From a bacterium (GTDB lineage Bacteria > Electryoneota > RPQS01), in assembly GCA_016703065.1 (NCBI GenBank), contig JADJCU010000002.1, forward strand, positions 372,001 to 436,000: a stretch of DNA of 64,000 bases. The letters are read 5' to 3'. Position numbers and translations under genes: made by a program. Under the pieces are notes generated by a model that saw only the letters and a list, made by a program, of their open reading frames with translations, did not search any database and was not told where the DNA came from. Below are positions 45,463 through 54,750 of this stretch, one piece after another (the first letter of the stretch is position 1; each line of letters starts with the position of its first letter).

Positions 45463-46036
45463 ATGGGTGCTGTAGATCTTGGTGGCGCGAAAAAATCCGG
45501 TGCAAGCGGGTCGGCATGGAAGCGGCCCCGCGTCGCGATTCGCATTGACATGACTCCGATGGTTGACATTGCGTTCCTGCTTCTGATCTTCTTCATGGTG
45601 ACGACGGTGTTCCGTCTGCCGACAGCGATGGACCTGGTATTGCCGCCGGACGAAGAAGTTCCGACTGAAGTGAAGGTGTTTGAAAGAGAAACTCATGTCA
45701 TTTTATGTGACGGATATTGACTCGGTCGCTTTGCAGATTGGCAACGGCGCGCCGAAGCCGGTTACGTGGAAGGATGTTCGCGACTCGTTGCAGTCGCGTT
45801 ATGAGCGCTTTGGTGACAGCGTGACCGTTGTTGCGCGAATTCATCCGAAAGCGCGGTACATGGCGCTGGTGGATTTGGTGGACGAATTCAATCTTGCAAA
45901 GACGACTCGTTTTTCGATTGACCGTTACACGACTTGGGACGATTCCCTTTTGCGCACGGCAGGTTTCCGCACGGCGGGACCTGTTGGCCTTCCGACACCG
46001 GAAGAGGCGGAAGGCGATACTCCCGGCGAACTATAA
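45463..46036 (+). CDS. exbD: Biopolymer transport protein ExbD (second copy), frame break near 45685
   Basis: About 190 residues when bridged. N-terminus with RIDMTPMVDIAFLLLIFFMVTTVFRLPTA in one frame; from about 45685 the continuation (MSFYVTDIDSVALQIGNG to EEAEGDTPGEL) is one frame over. The break falls in an AAAGAGAAA stretch. The periplasmic part differs from the first copy, so it is a paralogue and not a duplicate read. Confidence 0.85.
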
Positions 46037-46069
46037 GCTGCCGCTGGACAACAGAAAGGAAGGCGGACA

Positions 46070-46812
46070 ATGACCAACTACTTACAAGAACTCGAAAAGG
46101 CAAATACGGCTCGATTGAGTGGAAATACTTCGTCGGCAAGAATCTCGTGCGCGGGTTGATTATCAGCGTGCTGATTCACTCTGCGGTGGTGGCATCGCCG
46201 TACATCGCGACGCTGTTTCAGGACGAGATTCCACCACCTCCGTCAGTGGTCTACGACATGCAGACGGTGTTGAAGAAGCTCAAGCAGCTCGATCCGACCA
46301 AGAAGCCGCCGACGATTGCGCGTCCGAAGCTGGCTCTGCCGAAGGTCGTCGTTCCGATTGCAGTCAAGGAAGACGAGGTGCCGGACGAGCAGCCGGAGAT
46401 GCTGAAGCAGGAAGAGATCGTCGAAGCGATCGTCGACGAGTACGGCAACGATACGTTAGCAATTGACCCGAACGCCGAGCTCGTCATAGAGGGCGACGGC
46501 GAGATACCTTCGTATGACCAGTTCATTCCGTTTGAAGTGGCGCCGCAGCCGCTTCCCGACTTCAGTCCGCAGCCTGCATTCCCGGAAATGGCGCAGCGCG
46601 CCGGCGTCTCGGGCAAGGTGACGGCGCAGGTCTATGTGGATAAGAAGGGTGAAGTGAAAAAGTGGCGTATTGTGCAGGCCAAGCCAGAGAAGCTCGGCTT
46701 TGAAGAGGAAGTGGAGAAGATTCTGCCCAAGTGGAAGTTCACGCCCGCGATTCAGCAGGGCAATCCGGTTGGTGTTTGGATTGCGATACCGTTTAACTTC
46801 AAAGTTCAGTAG
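46070..46812 (+). CDS. tonB: TonB-like energy transducer (first copy), frame break near 46099
   Basis: About 247 residues when one G is added at 46099-46100, which joins MTNYLQELEK to GKYGSIEWKYFVGKN. One membrane helix (about 25-45), a Pro-rich stretch (PPPPS, PTKKPPTIARPKLALPKV), then the TonB C-terminal domain (PEMAQRAGVSGKVTAQVYVDKKGEV, FTPAIQQGNPVGVWIAIPFNF). It carries energy from ExbBD to outer-membrane receptors. No receptor gene is in the window. Confidence 0.87.
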
Positions 46813-46832
46813 CTACGTCGCGTAATGTTCAG

Positions 46833-46859
46833 GACCGCGCGGCGTCTCGTCGTGCGGTC
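46833..46859 (+). terminator. Hairpin between the two tonB genes
   Basis: GACCGCGCGGC, loop GTCTC, GTCGTGCGGTC; 11 pairs including G-T. The following TTGCG is a weak T-run, so partial termination or mRNA processing is more likely than a full stop. Confidence 0.45.
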
Positions 46860-46933
46860 TTGCGCTCTGTAATCTTCGAATGGGTCCCGGGAGTCCTATC
46901 TAACCGCGCCGTTCCTGCGGCCGAGGAGGTGTC

Positions 46934-47680
46934 ATGGAAACCGGATCGAAGAACGAACAGCATGTGTTGGGAGCTCGCGATCTCAAAGGACGATTGGGCG
47001 TGTTTCTGATGCAGGGACTTGTGGCGAGCATGTTCCTGCACAGCGCGGTGATGACGTTGGTCGGCTATTGGCCGAAAAGCGACACCGCAGACAAACGGGA
47101 AGTTTATGACACGGTGATCGTGTGCCATCCGCCGATCATTCCCGTCCCTCCGCGCCCGGGGGATTTCACGCCGACGCCGCCGGTGAAGCCGGACATCGCG
47201 GCGTTTGTCCCGGTAGATGAGCCGCCGGCTCAGGACACCGTGATTGAACGGACGGATCCTGATGATTATCCGACTCTGCACAGTCCAAGCGGCGATGCGA
47301 CGGATTCCGGCGACGGACGGCCCGGAGCGGGCGATCCGTTGCTGATTGACACGTCGAATCGGGCGGGGTATGACAATCCGTGGGAGAAGTTTATTCCGTT
47401 TGAGATTCCCCCGGCGGCCCTGAGCACGAATCCGGCTCCCGCGTATCCGAACATCGCGCAGAAGGCGGGCACGGAAGGCAGAGTGCTGGTGTGGGTTAAC
47501 GTGGGTGACCGCGGCGACGTACTGGGTTGGCACGTGGTTGACGTGAGTCCGGCGGGCCTGGGCTTCGAGGATGAGGTCGCGCGCGTAATTCCGCTGTGGA
47601 AATTCACTCCAGCGATTCAACAGAACGCTCCGGTTGCGGTGTGGGTTGTCATCCCCTTTCAATTCAAGCTGAAGAACTGA
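46934..47680 (+). CDS. TonB-like energy transducer (second copy)
   Basis: 248 residues; GAGGAGGTGTC before the ATG. One membrane helix (about 25-45), a Pro-rich periplasmic linker (PPIIPVPPRPGDFTPTPPVKP), then a TonB C-terminal domain (YPNIAQKAGTEGRVLVWVNVGDRGDVLGW, WKFTPAIQQNAPVAVWVVIPFQFKL). The last 90 residues are clearly similar to the first tonB, so this is a tandem paralogue. The linker is different, which suggests a different reach or partner. Confidence 0.85.
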   Translation: METGSKNEQHVLGARDLKGRLGVFLMQGLVASMFLHSAVMTLVGYWPKSDTADKREVYDTVIVCHPPIIPVPPRPGDFTPTPPVKPDIAAFVPVDEPPAQDTVIERTDPDDYPTLHSPSGDATDSGDGRPGAGDPLLIDTSNRAGYDNPWEKFIPFEIPPAALSTNPAPAYPNIAQKAGTEGRVLVWVNVGDRGDVLGWHVVDVSPAGLGFEDEVARVIPLWKFTPAIQQNAPVAVWVVIPFQFKLKN

Positions 47681-47696
47681 GTCATCGACACGCGCC

Positions 47697-47915
47697 ATGC
47701 TCACGCGGTGGATATTGCCGGTCGGGTTTGTCATACTGGGAGTCCTCATATTGAGCGGAATCCTTCTGACACAGTTGCCGAGCGAAAGCGGGTTGCGACC
47801 GATTATGGGCTTTGTGGTGATTCTGCTGGGCATACATAGATTCGTAGTGTCGCGCACGCCAAAAGGCGAGCGCAGGCGTTACGGAGGTGAAAACTCGCGA
47901 CCGTGGGAAAGATGA
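47697..47915 (+). CDS. Small membrane protein of unknown function
   Basis: 72 residues with two hydrophobic helices (about 7-25 and 35-50) and a basic tail (TPKGERRRYGG). It lies 16 bases after tonB and 4 bases before the PstS-like gene, so it is surely in the operon. Not recognised as a named family. Confidence 0.65.
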   Translation: MLTRWILPVGFVILGVLILSGILLTQLPSESGLRPIMGFVVILLGIHRFVVSRTPKGERRRYGGENSRPWER

Positions 47916-47919
47916 ATGA

Positions 47920-48837
47920 ATGATGAATAAGCTGTGCCTGTTAGCGATTGCGTGTTTGTTTTGGGCCGGGTGCAAATCGAACGCTCCGGAAGAGAGTTTT
48001 ACAAAAGGGACGGCGCGGATCGGGGCGAGCGACGCTGTCTTCGACGTAGCGCGGTATGTTGGAGATCAATACAACGAAATTTACCCGCAGGCTAATGTCG
48101 GGTTCTTTCGGCATCCGACGCTTGCGCTAATCGATTCTCTACTGCGGCGGCGCTATGAAGAGGTGTTTCTGGACCGCGCGTTGTCGCCTGAAGAATCGCT
48201 GGCGTTTGGGCAGCAGCAATTGAAACTCTACTCGTATCCTGTTGCGCACTATCCCACGTACCTGTTGGTCCCCGACTGTCTTCATGTCGCCGATCTCGAC
48301 AGTGTTGGTCTGAAGCGGTTGCTTGAAGGCACCGCGCATAGTTGGAAGGACTTTGGCGGGCAGGATGTGCCGGTAACGGTGTATGCGCCGCTTCCGGGCG
48401 AGGGCGCGTGGAACTCTTTGGTGAACTACTTTGGCGACCTTGATTCGGTTGCGGCGATCATCTGTTCAACGAATGTTCGGATGCTGGAACTTGCGGCGGG
48501 TGATCCGGGGTCACTGCTAATTTATTCGCAGAAGGTTGCAGACGCGGCCGGGTTTAAGAAATTGCGCTGGGCACGCGGCGAATTGCGCGTACCCGCGAAC
48601 GCCAAGACCATTCTTGAAACGCCGAGATGGCCGTTCATGACGACGTTTTCATACGTGACGACGCAAATGAAGGGCGATGTTGCGGCAGGATATCTGACAT
48701 TCATCGTCTCGAACGATGGACAGAAGATGGTGATGAAGGAAGGGTACAGACCTGCATCTGTTCCTGTGCGAGTCGTACAGCTACAAGCATCAGCGGAGGA
48801 GTCAGCGGACTCCACGGAAGATCATAACAACGAGTAG
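47920..48837 (+). CDS. PstS-like substrate-binding lipoprotein
   Basis: 305 residues. Lipobox LFWAGC gives a lipoprotein. The body has the two-lobe periplasmic binding protein (PBP-like 2) pattern: IGASDAVFDVARYVGDQYNEIYP at the start, EVFLDRALSPEE, VTVYAPLPGEGAWNSLVNYF and YLTFIVSNDGQKMV at the end. In FCB genomes such phosphate-binding-like proteins commonly lie with TonB/ExbD. Ligand unknown; no ABC permease is present. Two ATGs overlap; the first (47920) is taken. Confidence 0.75.
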   Translation: MMNKLCLLAIACLFWAGCKSNAPEESFTKGTARIGASDAVFDVARYVGDQYNEIYPQANVGFFRHPTLALIDSLLRRRYEEVFLDRALSPEESLAFGQQQLKLYSYPVAHYPTYLLVPDCLHVADLDSVGLKRLLEGTAHSWKDFGGQDVPVTVYAPLPGEGAWNSLVNYFGDLDSVAAIICSTNVRMLELAAGDPGSLLIYSQKVADAAGFKKLRWARGELRVPANAKTILETPRWPFMTTFSYVTTQMKGDVAAGYLTFIVSNDGQKMVMKEGYRPASVPVRVVQLQASAEESADSTEDHNNE

Positions 48838-48918
48838 GCGGGACAACGGAGTGGACTCCGGCCGCCTGCGTAATTTTGATTAGAGCGAAACAGCGAAGTT
48901 GAATTCGCGGAGCAACTA

Positions 48919-49910
48919 TTGAAGAACACGGCACTCACAGCCGAACATGAAGCATTGGGCGCGAAGCTCGTAGAGTTTGCGGGCTACCGGATGCCCATAC
49001 AGTATCATTCGATACGCGCCGAGCATCTGCGCGTGCGCAACACGGTCGGCATATTTGACGTCTCGCATATGGGCGAGTTCATCGTGAGGGGAAGTGATCG
49101 CGAGAAGTTTTGCATCACTTAACAGTCAACGACGTTCACTCTTTGGCTGTGGGACAGGTGCAGTATAGCTGCATGTGCTATCCGCACGGCGGCATTGTGG
49201 ACGATCTCCTGGTGTATCGAGGCAAGGACCACATGATGGTTTGTTGTTGGCGGTGCAGGGGCGGTACGCGGCGGAGATTATTCAGAAGCTGACCAAAACG
49301 GACCTGAGCAAGATCGGCTACTACCATTTCGAAGACGGTGAGGTGCTCGGGCATCGCGCCGTTTTGTCGCGCACGGGGTATACGGGCGAGGATGGATTTG
49401 AGCTCTATCTGGGCAATGACGCGGCAGTACCGGTGTGGCGAGCGCTCCTTGACACGGGGAAGCCCTTCGAAATCGAGGGCGATTGGGCTTGGTGCCCGCG
49501 ATTCATTGCGTCTCGAGATGAAGATGTGCCTCTACGGCAACGACATTGATGACACGACGCACCCGTTAGAAGCCGGACTGGGATGGATCACGAAACTCGG
49601 TAAGGATGACTTCATCGGCAAGGCCGCGATGGTGAAGGCGAAAGACGCGGGCATTACGCGGCGGCTGGTCGCGATTGAGTTAGTGGAATCGGCGTTTCCT
49701 CGGCACGGCTATCCAATTCTTGACAGCGCGGGAATTGAAATTGGCACGGTAACGTCGGGCACGGTTTCGCCGGTGTTGAACAAGGGTATCGCTCTGGGGT
49801 ACGTTCCGGTCGCATCAAGCGAGGTCGGCACCGCAGTCGCGATTTCGTGTCACGGCAAGCCGGTGGCTGCGCGCGTTGTGAAGCCGCCGTTTTACAAGCG
49901 TCCTTACTGA
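48919..49910 (+). CDS. gcvT: Aminomethyltransferase (glycine cleavage T protein), frame breaks and internal gap
   Basis: TTG start. Read across frames this is GcvT: FAGYRMPIQYHSI, VGIFDVSHMGEF, HHLTVNDVHSLAVGQVQYS, LAVQGRYAAEIIQKL, SRTGYTGEDGFELYLG, LGARDSLRLEMKMCLYGNDIDDT and VTSGTVSPVLNKGIALGYV. Frame breaks lie at the T run 49108-49111 and near 49480. Between DDLLVYRGKDHMMV and LLAVQG about 35 residues that homologues have (the folate-site NASN region) are missing, near 49240. Transfers the aminomethyl group to tetrahydrofolate. The gap could be an assembly collapse or real loss. Confidence 0.85.
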
Positions 49911-49925
49911 TCTCCGGGGATTACG

Positions 49926-50660
49926 GTGAACATTAGAGTGTTTGCCACTCCTCGCGAGTGGACGGAAGATGATGTGCGCGGCACGACGGCGATCGTGATT
50001 GACGTCCTGCGAGCCTCGTCTACGATAATACAGGCGTTGTCCAACGGGGCGCGTGAAGTTGTTCCTGTAGCGACACCTGCCGAGGCGGGCGAACTTGCCG
50101 CAAAAGCAGGACGCGGTGACGTGATCCTCGGCGGTGAACGCGACGGGAAGATGATCGAAGGATTCGATCTCGGCAACTCGCCGCTGGAATACACGAAAGA
50201 GCGCATCGCCGGGAGAACAATCGTCTTTGCCTCAACCAATGGCGCTCCAGCGCTGGTTCGCTGCAAAACGGCGGATCATGTGCTCGTGGCGACGTTCAAC
50301 AATTACGGCGCGGCAGTCGCGGCGGCCCGTAGTTTAGGTTCGGATGTGAGCATCATTTGTTCGGGACGCGCCGGGAAGTTTTCGCTGGAAGATTTCGTCG
50401 GCGCGGGCAAACTTGTCGAGGGGATCGCTTCGCAGGGCGCTCCGCTTGCGCACGATGGCGCACAGGCCGCATTTGACTTGTTCAGGTATTATCGTTCGCA
50501 GCTGACCGAGCTTGTTAAGAACAGCTATCACGGGAAGTATCTCGCGACGCTCGGTTTCGAGGCCGACCTCGAGCATTGCGCAAAGGTGGATACGCATCCG
50601 ATTGTGCCTGCTCTAATTGAAGGAAAGATCAGACTACCGAAATCCAATGGCGGTTCGTAA
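49926..50660 (+). CDS. comB: 2-phosphosulfolactate phosphatase family protein (ComB)
   Basis: 244 residues. Family hallmarks: VIDVLRASSTIIQALSNGA, ILGGERDGKMIEGFDLGNSPLEYT and TIVFASTNGAPALV. In methanogens it dephosphorylates 2-phosphosulfolactate toward coenzyme M; many bacteria carry it with an unproven substrate. Its neighbours gcvT and ftsK do not explain the role. It overlaps ftsK by 14 bases. Confidence 0.85.
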   Translation: MNIRVFATPREWTEDDVRGTTAIVIDVLRASSTIIQALSNGAREVVPVATPAEAGELAAKAGRGDVILGGERDGKMIEGFDLGNSPLEYTKERIAGRTIVFASTNGAPALVRCKTADHVLVATFNNYGAAVAAARSLGSDVSIICSGRAGKFSLEDFVGAGKLVEGIASQGAPLAHDGAQAAFDLFRYYRSQLTELVKNSYHGKYLATLGFEADLEHCAKVDTHPIVPALIEGKIRLPKSNGGS

Positions 50661-52999
50661 GGACACAACGGCTATTCCAGCAGAGACCCGCCCGAAGGCT
50701 CCTATCGTCGCGGGTCTTGTGTTCTTGTGCGTGTCGGTGATCCTGACAGTCGCGCTGATCAGCCACTCTCCGCATGATTATCCGTATCGCGACTTCAGCG
50801 AAGCGCCTGCTAATTGGGCGGGACGGATCGGAGAATACGTCTCTGCGCTGATGGGACCGCTGTTTCTTGGGCAATGGCCCGCACTCTCGATCCCGCTGAT
50901 TTTTGGCATGTGGGGTTGGACCTTTGTCCGGCGTCACTCCCGGCGGAGTGCGGTGATTCTCTCAGTTTGGTTGTTTGCGCTCGGGATGTGGGGTGCGACG
51001 AGTATCGGTGTTTTTGGTGATTTGATCCACCGCGGCAGTCCGTCTGTGTACTATCCGCAGTGCGGGCAGTTTGGCTATTGGGGCGCACAGCAATTGATCT
51101 TTTTGACGGGCCGGATTGGCGCGGTGTTGATCATGCTCGTGCTGTTGCTGATCGGCTTGGCCATGACGGTTGCGGGATTCGTAGAGTGGATCGAGCGGCG
51201 TGCCGCTCAGACCGCGGAGCTTGCCGGGCGCGCTCGGAGTGTTCCTTTGCCGTCACCCGTTCCTGCTTGGCGTTGGCTGCGCGCTCTGCTTGCGAAGCGC
51301 GGTGCGGACGATTCGGCTATTCCCGAGATTCATATTGACACGATGACGACCGAGTCCGTGGCACGCGCGGCGAGTGAAGTTCTGCCATCGCGGGCAGCGG
51401 CGGATGGTCATCCGGGCAAAGTGATTCATGACTTAGGCGAAGAAATCGATCCGCTGACCGGCGCGCGGCGCACAACTGCGCGGCCTGTGGAGCAATTGGT
51501 TATGCCAGTGGATGATCGCTCGGGTTATGTGTTTCCGTCTGCGGATTGCTTCAACCTGCCGCCTGCGGATCGCATGGGCGGGATGTCGCAGGAAGAGCAG
51601 CTGCAGAATGCGCAGTTGCTCGAAAAGAGCCTGGAGACGTTTGGCGTGAAAGCGACCGTGTCGCAGGTGAATCCGGGCCCGGTGATAACGCAGTTTGAGC
51701 TTGCGCCTGCTCCGGGAGTGAAAGTGGCGAGGATTGAAGCGCTGGCCGACGACATCGCGCTTGCGCTTCGTGCTCGCGGATTGCGCATTCTCGCTCCGAT
51801 ACCCGGAAAGGCGGCGGTCGGCGTAGAGATGGCGAATCCGAAGCCCGCCCTTGTGACATTCCGTGAGGTCGTTGAAGCGCCGCAGTTTCATGCGACGAAA
51901 TCGAAGTTAACCATCGCATTGGGCCGCACGGTCAATGGCGAGATTCTTACCGCTGACCTCGGCGGCCTTCCGCATTTGCTGATCGCCGGAACGACCGGCT
52001 CCGGCAAGTCCGTTTGTGTGAACGCAATCATCACGTCGATTCTGCTGCGCACGACGCCGGAAGAAGTGCAGTTTGTGATGATTGACCCGAAGAAACTCGA
52101 GCTTGCTGCATACAATGAGCTCCGTAATCATCATTTAACGCACCGTCCGGATTTGAGCGAGCACGTCGTAACGCGACCGGACGAAGCAGTGAAGGTCTTG
52201 CGGAGTTGCCTGATTGAGATGGAGCGGCGTTACGATTTGCTTGCGGAGCGCGGTGCACGGCAGCTGTCTGAATACAACGAGATGGTCAAGGAGACGCCCC
52301 GCGAGGGTGAGCGGGCGCTTCCGTATCTTGTGGTCATCATCGACGAGTTAGCGGACCTGATGGTGACGGCGCAGCGTGAAGTGGAAGAACCGATTGCGCG
52401 ACTGGCGCAGCTTGCGCGCGCTGTTGGAATTCATCTTGTTGTGGCGACCCAGCGGCCGTCAGTCGACGTGATCACCGGTGTCATCAAGGCGAACTTCCCG
52501 GCGCGCATTGCGTTTCGCGTTGCGATGAAAGTAGATTCGCGCACGATTCTTGATACGAACGGCGCGGAGATGCTGTTGGGCCAGGGCGATATGCTGTTTC
52601 AGCATCCGGAAGAGCCTGCTCCGCAGCGAGTGCAAGGTGCGCTGTTGACATCGGCGGAGATTGCGCGTGTCATCACCCATATTCGGAAACAACCTCCGCC
52701 GCGGTACAAACTTGTGCTTCCGCTCGATCCTCAGGAGGAGCGGGAAGGGGGGCGGCGATTCGGCGAGCGGATTGTTTGAAGGTCGCGACCCGCTGTTCGT
52801 CGAGGCGGCAAAGATTGTCGTGCGGACCGGGCAGGGGAGCGTGTCAATCCTACAGCGGAGGTTGAAGGTTGGCTACAGTCGCGCCGCGCGGTTGATTGAT
52901 CAATTGGAACGAGCCGGCGTCGTGGGACCATTTGACGGGTCCAAAGCGCGAGCGGTATTGGCAGATGAACAGACCTTGAGTGACCTTGAACAACAGTAG
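50647..52999 (+). CDS. ftsK: DNA translocase FtsK, frame break in G run at 52747
   Basis: About 783 residues when bridged. Four membrane helices (roughly 20-200), an acidic linker, then the motor: alpha-domain GVKATVSQVNPGPVITQFEL, Walker A GTTGSGKSVCVNAII, Walker B YLVVIIDELADLM, and the ATQRPSVDVITGVIKANFP region. The gamma winged helix (GSVSILQRRLKVGYSRAARLIDQLERAGVVG) is in another frame after the six-G run 52747-52752. The NELRNHHLTHRPDLSEHVVT variant resembles Bacteroidetes-type FtsK. It pumps chromosomal DNA at the septum and activates XerCD. Confidence 0.92.
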
Positions 53000-53600
53000 A
53001 CTGGTTATTGCATTTTTTTGCGTTGCCGTGACCGCATGGGCGAAAACTCCGGCCGAGGAGTATCACGCCCGCGTGGAACGGCATTTGCGCTCTTTGCCGT
53101 CGCTGGAAATCGGTTATCGCGCCACAGGTTCCGATTTTCCTGCAGGAGGACTTGAAGGTCGGCTCGTCTTTCGGCGGCCGGACGCCTTCTATCACGACAC
53201 TCCGGAGTGGACGCATTGTGAAATTGGTGACGAGCAGTGGCGCTATCTAAAAGAGCAGCAGACGCTGCTCCTCGAGCGTGCTGCGGTGCGTTCTGAGTGG
53301 TCTCCGGAGGCGGTGCTGTTGAGTATAGACAAGGAGCTTGCGCCGTACGATCTTGTTCGACAGGACAACGGAGACACACTTCTGGTCTTGGATGCGGTCG
53401 CGGCCAACGTTACCGGACAGGTTGAGATGCTCTTCGCGGCGAATAAGAGCGTTCCCAAAGAAATTCGCTTTACCAACGACGAGTCGATCTCCAGCCGTTA
53501 CGAAATCATGATGTGGCACGAATCCGTGACTCTGGACAGCTCACTGTTCGTGCCGCCGCAAGTGCCTGCGGAGAATCTGATCGACTTCCGGGCACAATAG
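52980..53600 (+). CDS. lolA: LolA-like outer-membrane lipoprotein carrier
   Basis: 206 residues from GTG 52980 (TTG 52986 also possible), overlapping the true end of ftsK by 20 bases. Signal peptide ending in VTAWAK, then the LolA half-barrel pattern (SLEIGYRATGSDFPAGGLEGRLVFRRPDAFYHDTPEW, GDEQWRYLKEQQTLLLE, LVLDAVAANVTGQVEMLF, ENLIDFRAQ). It ferries lipoproteins across the periplasm, needed for the lipoproteins in this window. ftsK-lolA order is common in bacteria. No lolCDE here. Confidence 0.82.
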   Translation: MTLNNSRLVIAFFCVAVTAWAKTPAEEYHARVERHLRSLPSLEIGYRATGSDFPAGGLEGRLVFRRPDAFYHDTPEWTHCEIGDEQWRYLKEQQTLLLERAAVRSEWSPEAVLLSIDKELAPYDLVRQDNGDTLLVLDAVAANVTGQVEMLFAANKSVPKEIRFTNDESISSRYEIMMWHESVTLDSSLFVPPQVPAENLIDFRAQ

Positions 53601-53614
53601 ACAGGCACAACTGA

Positions 53615-54736
53615 ATGAACAATAGATATTCGAAGATAGTATTGAGCCTTGGTATCAGCGGCTTCTTTCTCTACTTGACAGCGTTCAAGCCGAAGTTCGG
53701 CGCGATGTTCGCCGGGGATTTGCCTGTTGGGGAAGCGCTGTTTGGTTTTCCGCGATTTAATTTGAGTGAACTGGGCAGTGTTATCGCGAGCGCGCAGTGG
53801 TCCTATATCTTAATTGCCGCAGTGTTCTTCTACGCGACGCTGTTCGTTCGGGCGTGGCGCTGGCAAATTACGCTCAGGACGCTGACGGACATCAAGTTAA
53901 TGCCGACATTTGGTGCGATGACGATTGGCTATATGGCGAATAACCTCCTGCCGATGCGGTTGGGTGAGGTATACCGAGCACAAGTTGTGCATCAGATGAC
54001 GAGGCTGTCGCGCACGGCGGCGTTTGGGACGATTGTAGCGGAACGCCTGATTGATCTTGTGTACATGGTTCCCTTCCTGGGTCTTGCCTTTGTGATCTAT
54101 CCTTTGCCTGACAAGATTCGGCTTGCGGCGTACGTGTTGTCCGTCGCGGCGTTCATGCTTGGCGGGTTCTGCATTTGGCTTGGCGTGGATCGAAACCGGG
54201 CGCTGAGTTGGGCGGAGAAAGCGCTGCGGCTGTTCCCCAAGAAGTTGGCCGGGCGTATCTTCGATCTGTTGTCGACGTTCAGCGCGGGGTTGGGTGTGAT
54301 GGGCCGCAAGGAGCTGATGTGGAAGCTCGCACTGTCATCGACCGTCTTGTGGGTGATGTATGCGATCATGGTCTATCTGGTGATGGCATCGGTCGGTCTA
54401 ACGGGGCCGGAGTATCCGATGATTCACGATGATCTTGTTGGTTCGGTGTTGGTGATGCTTGTCGTGACAACAATTGGCTTTGTGATTCCCGGCGCTCCGG
54501 GGGCAGTCGGAACGTATCACGGCGTGGCAGTCCTTGGTTTGAGTTTGTTTAACGTTCCCGGCGACAGGGCGGCGGGATTTGCTGTGCTGCTGCACGCGTT
54601 GAACTACATTCCGCTGACTTTGATGGGGCTTGCGTTCTTCTGGAAATACGGGCTGTCGTTTCATGATCGCGTCGAAACCGACGAGTCCGAATCGGAGGTC
54701 ACAAGAGTGAATGCGGTCGGAAGTCGTCCGTCATAA
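53615..54736 (+). CDS. UPF0104/LPG-synthase transmembrane family (flippase-like) protein
   Basis: 373 residues with about eight hydrophobic helices. The LPMRLGEVYRAQVVHQM and TIVAERLIDL stretches are the conserved core of the AglD/MprF-type membrane domain, and FVIPGAPGAVGTYHGVAVLGL is its second signature. The family includes lysyl-phosphatidylglycerol synthase membrane domains and glycan carriers; substrate unknown. The cytosolic aminoacyl-transfer domain is absent. Adjacent to wzc, it may act on a polysaccharide carrier. Confidence 0.8.
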   Translation: MNNRYSKIVLSLGISGFFLYLTAFKPKFGAMFAGDLPVGEALFGFPRFNLSELGSVIASAQWSYILIAAVFFYATLFVRAWRWQITLRTLTDIKLMPTFGAMTIGYMANNLLPMRLGEVYRAQVVHQMTRLSRTAAFGTIVAERLIDLVYMVPFLGLAFVIYPLPDKIRLAAYVLSVAAFMLGGFCIWLGVDRNRALSWAEKALRLFPKKLAGRIFDLLSTFSAGLGVMGRKELMWKLALSSTVLWVMYAIMVYLVMASVGLTGPEYPMIHDDLVGSVLVMLVVTTIGFVIPGAPGAVGTYHGVAVLGLSLFNVPGDRAAGFAVLLHALNYIPLTLMGLAFFWKYGLSFHDRVETDESESEVTRVNAVGSRPS

Positions 54737-54750
54737 GGAAAGAGGTCATC

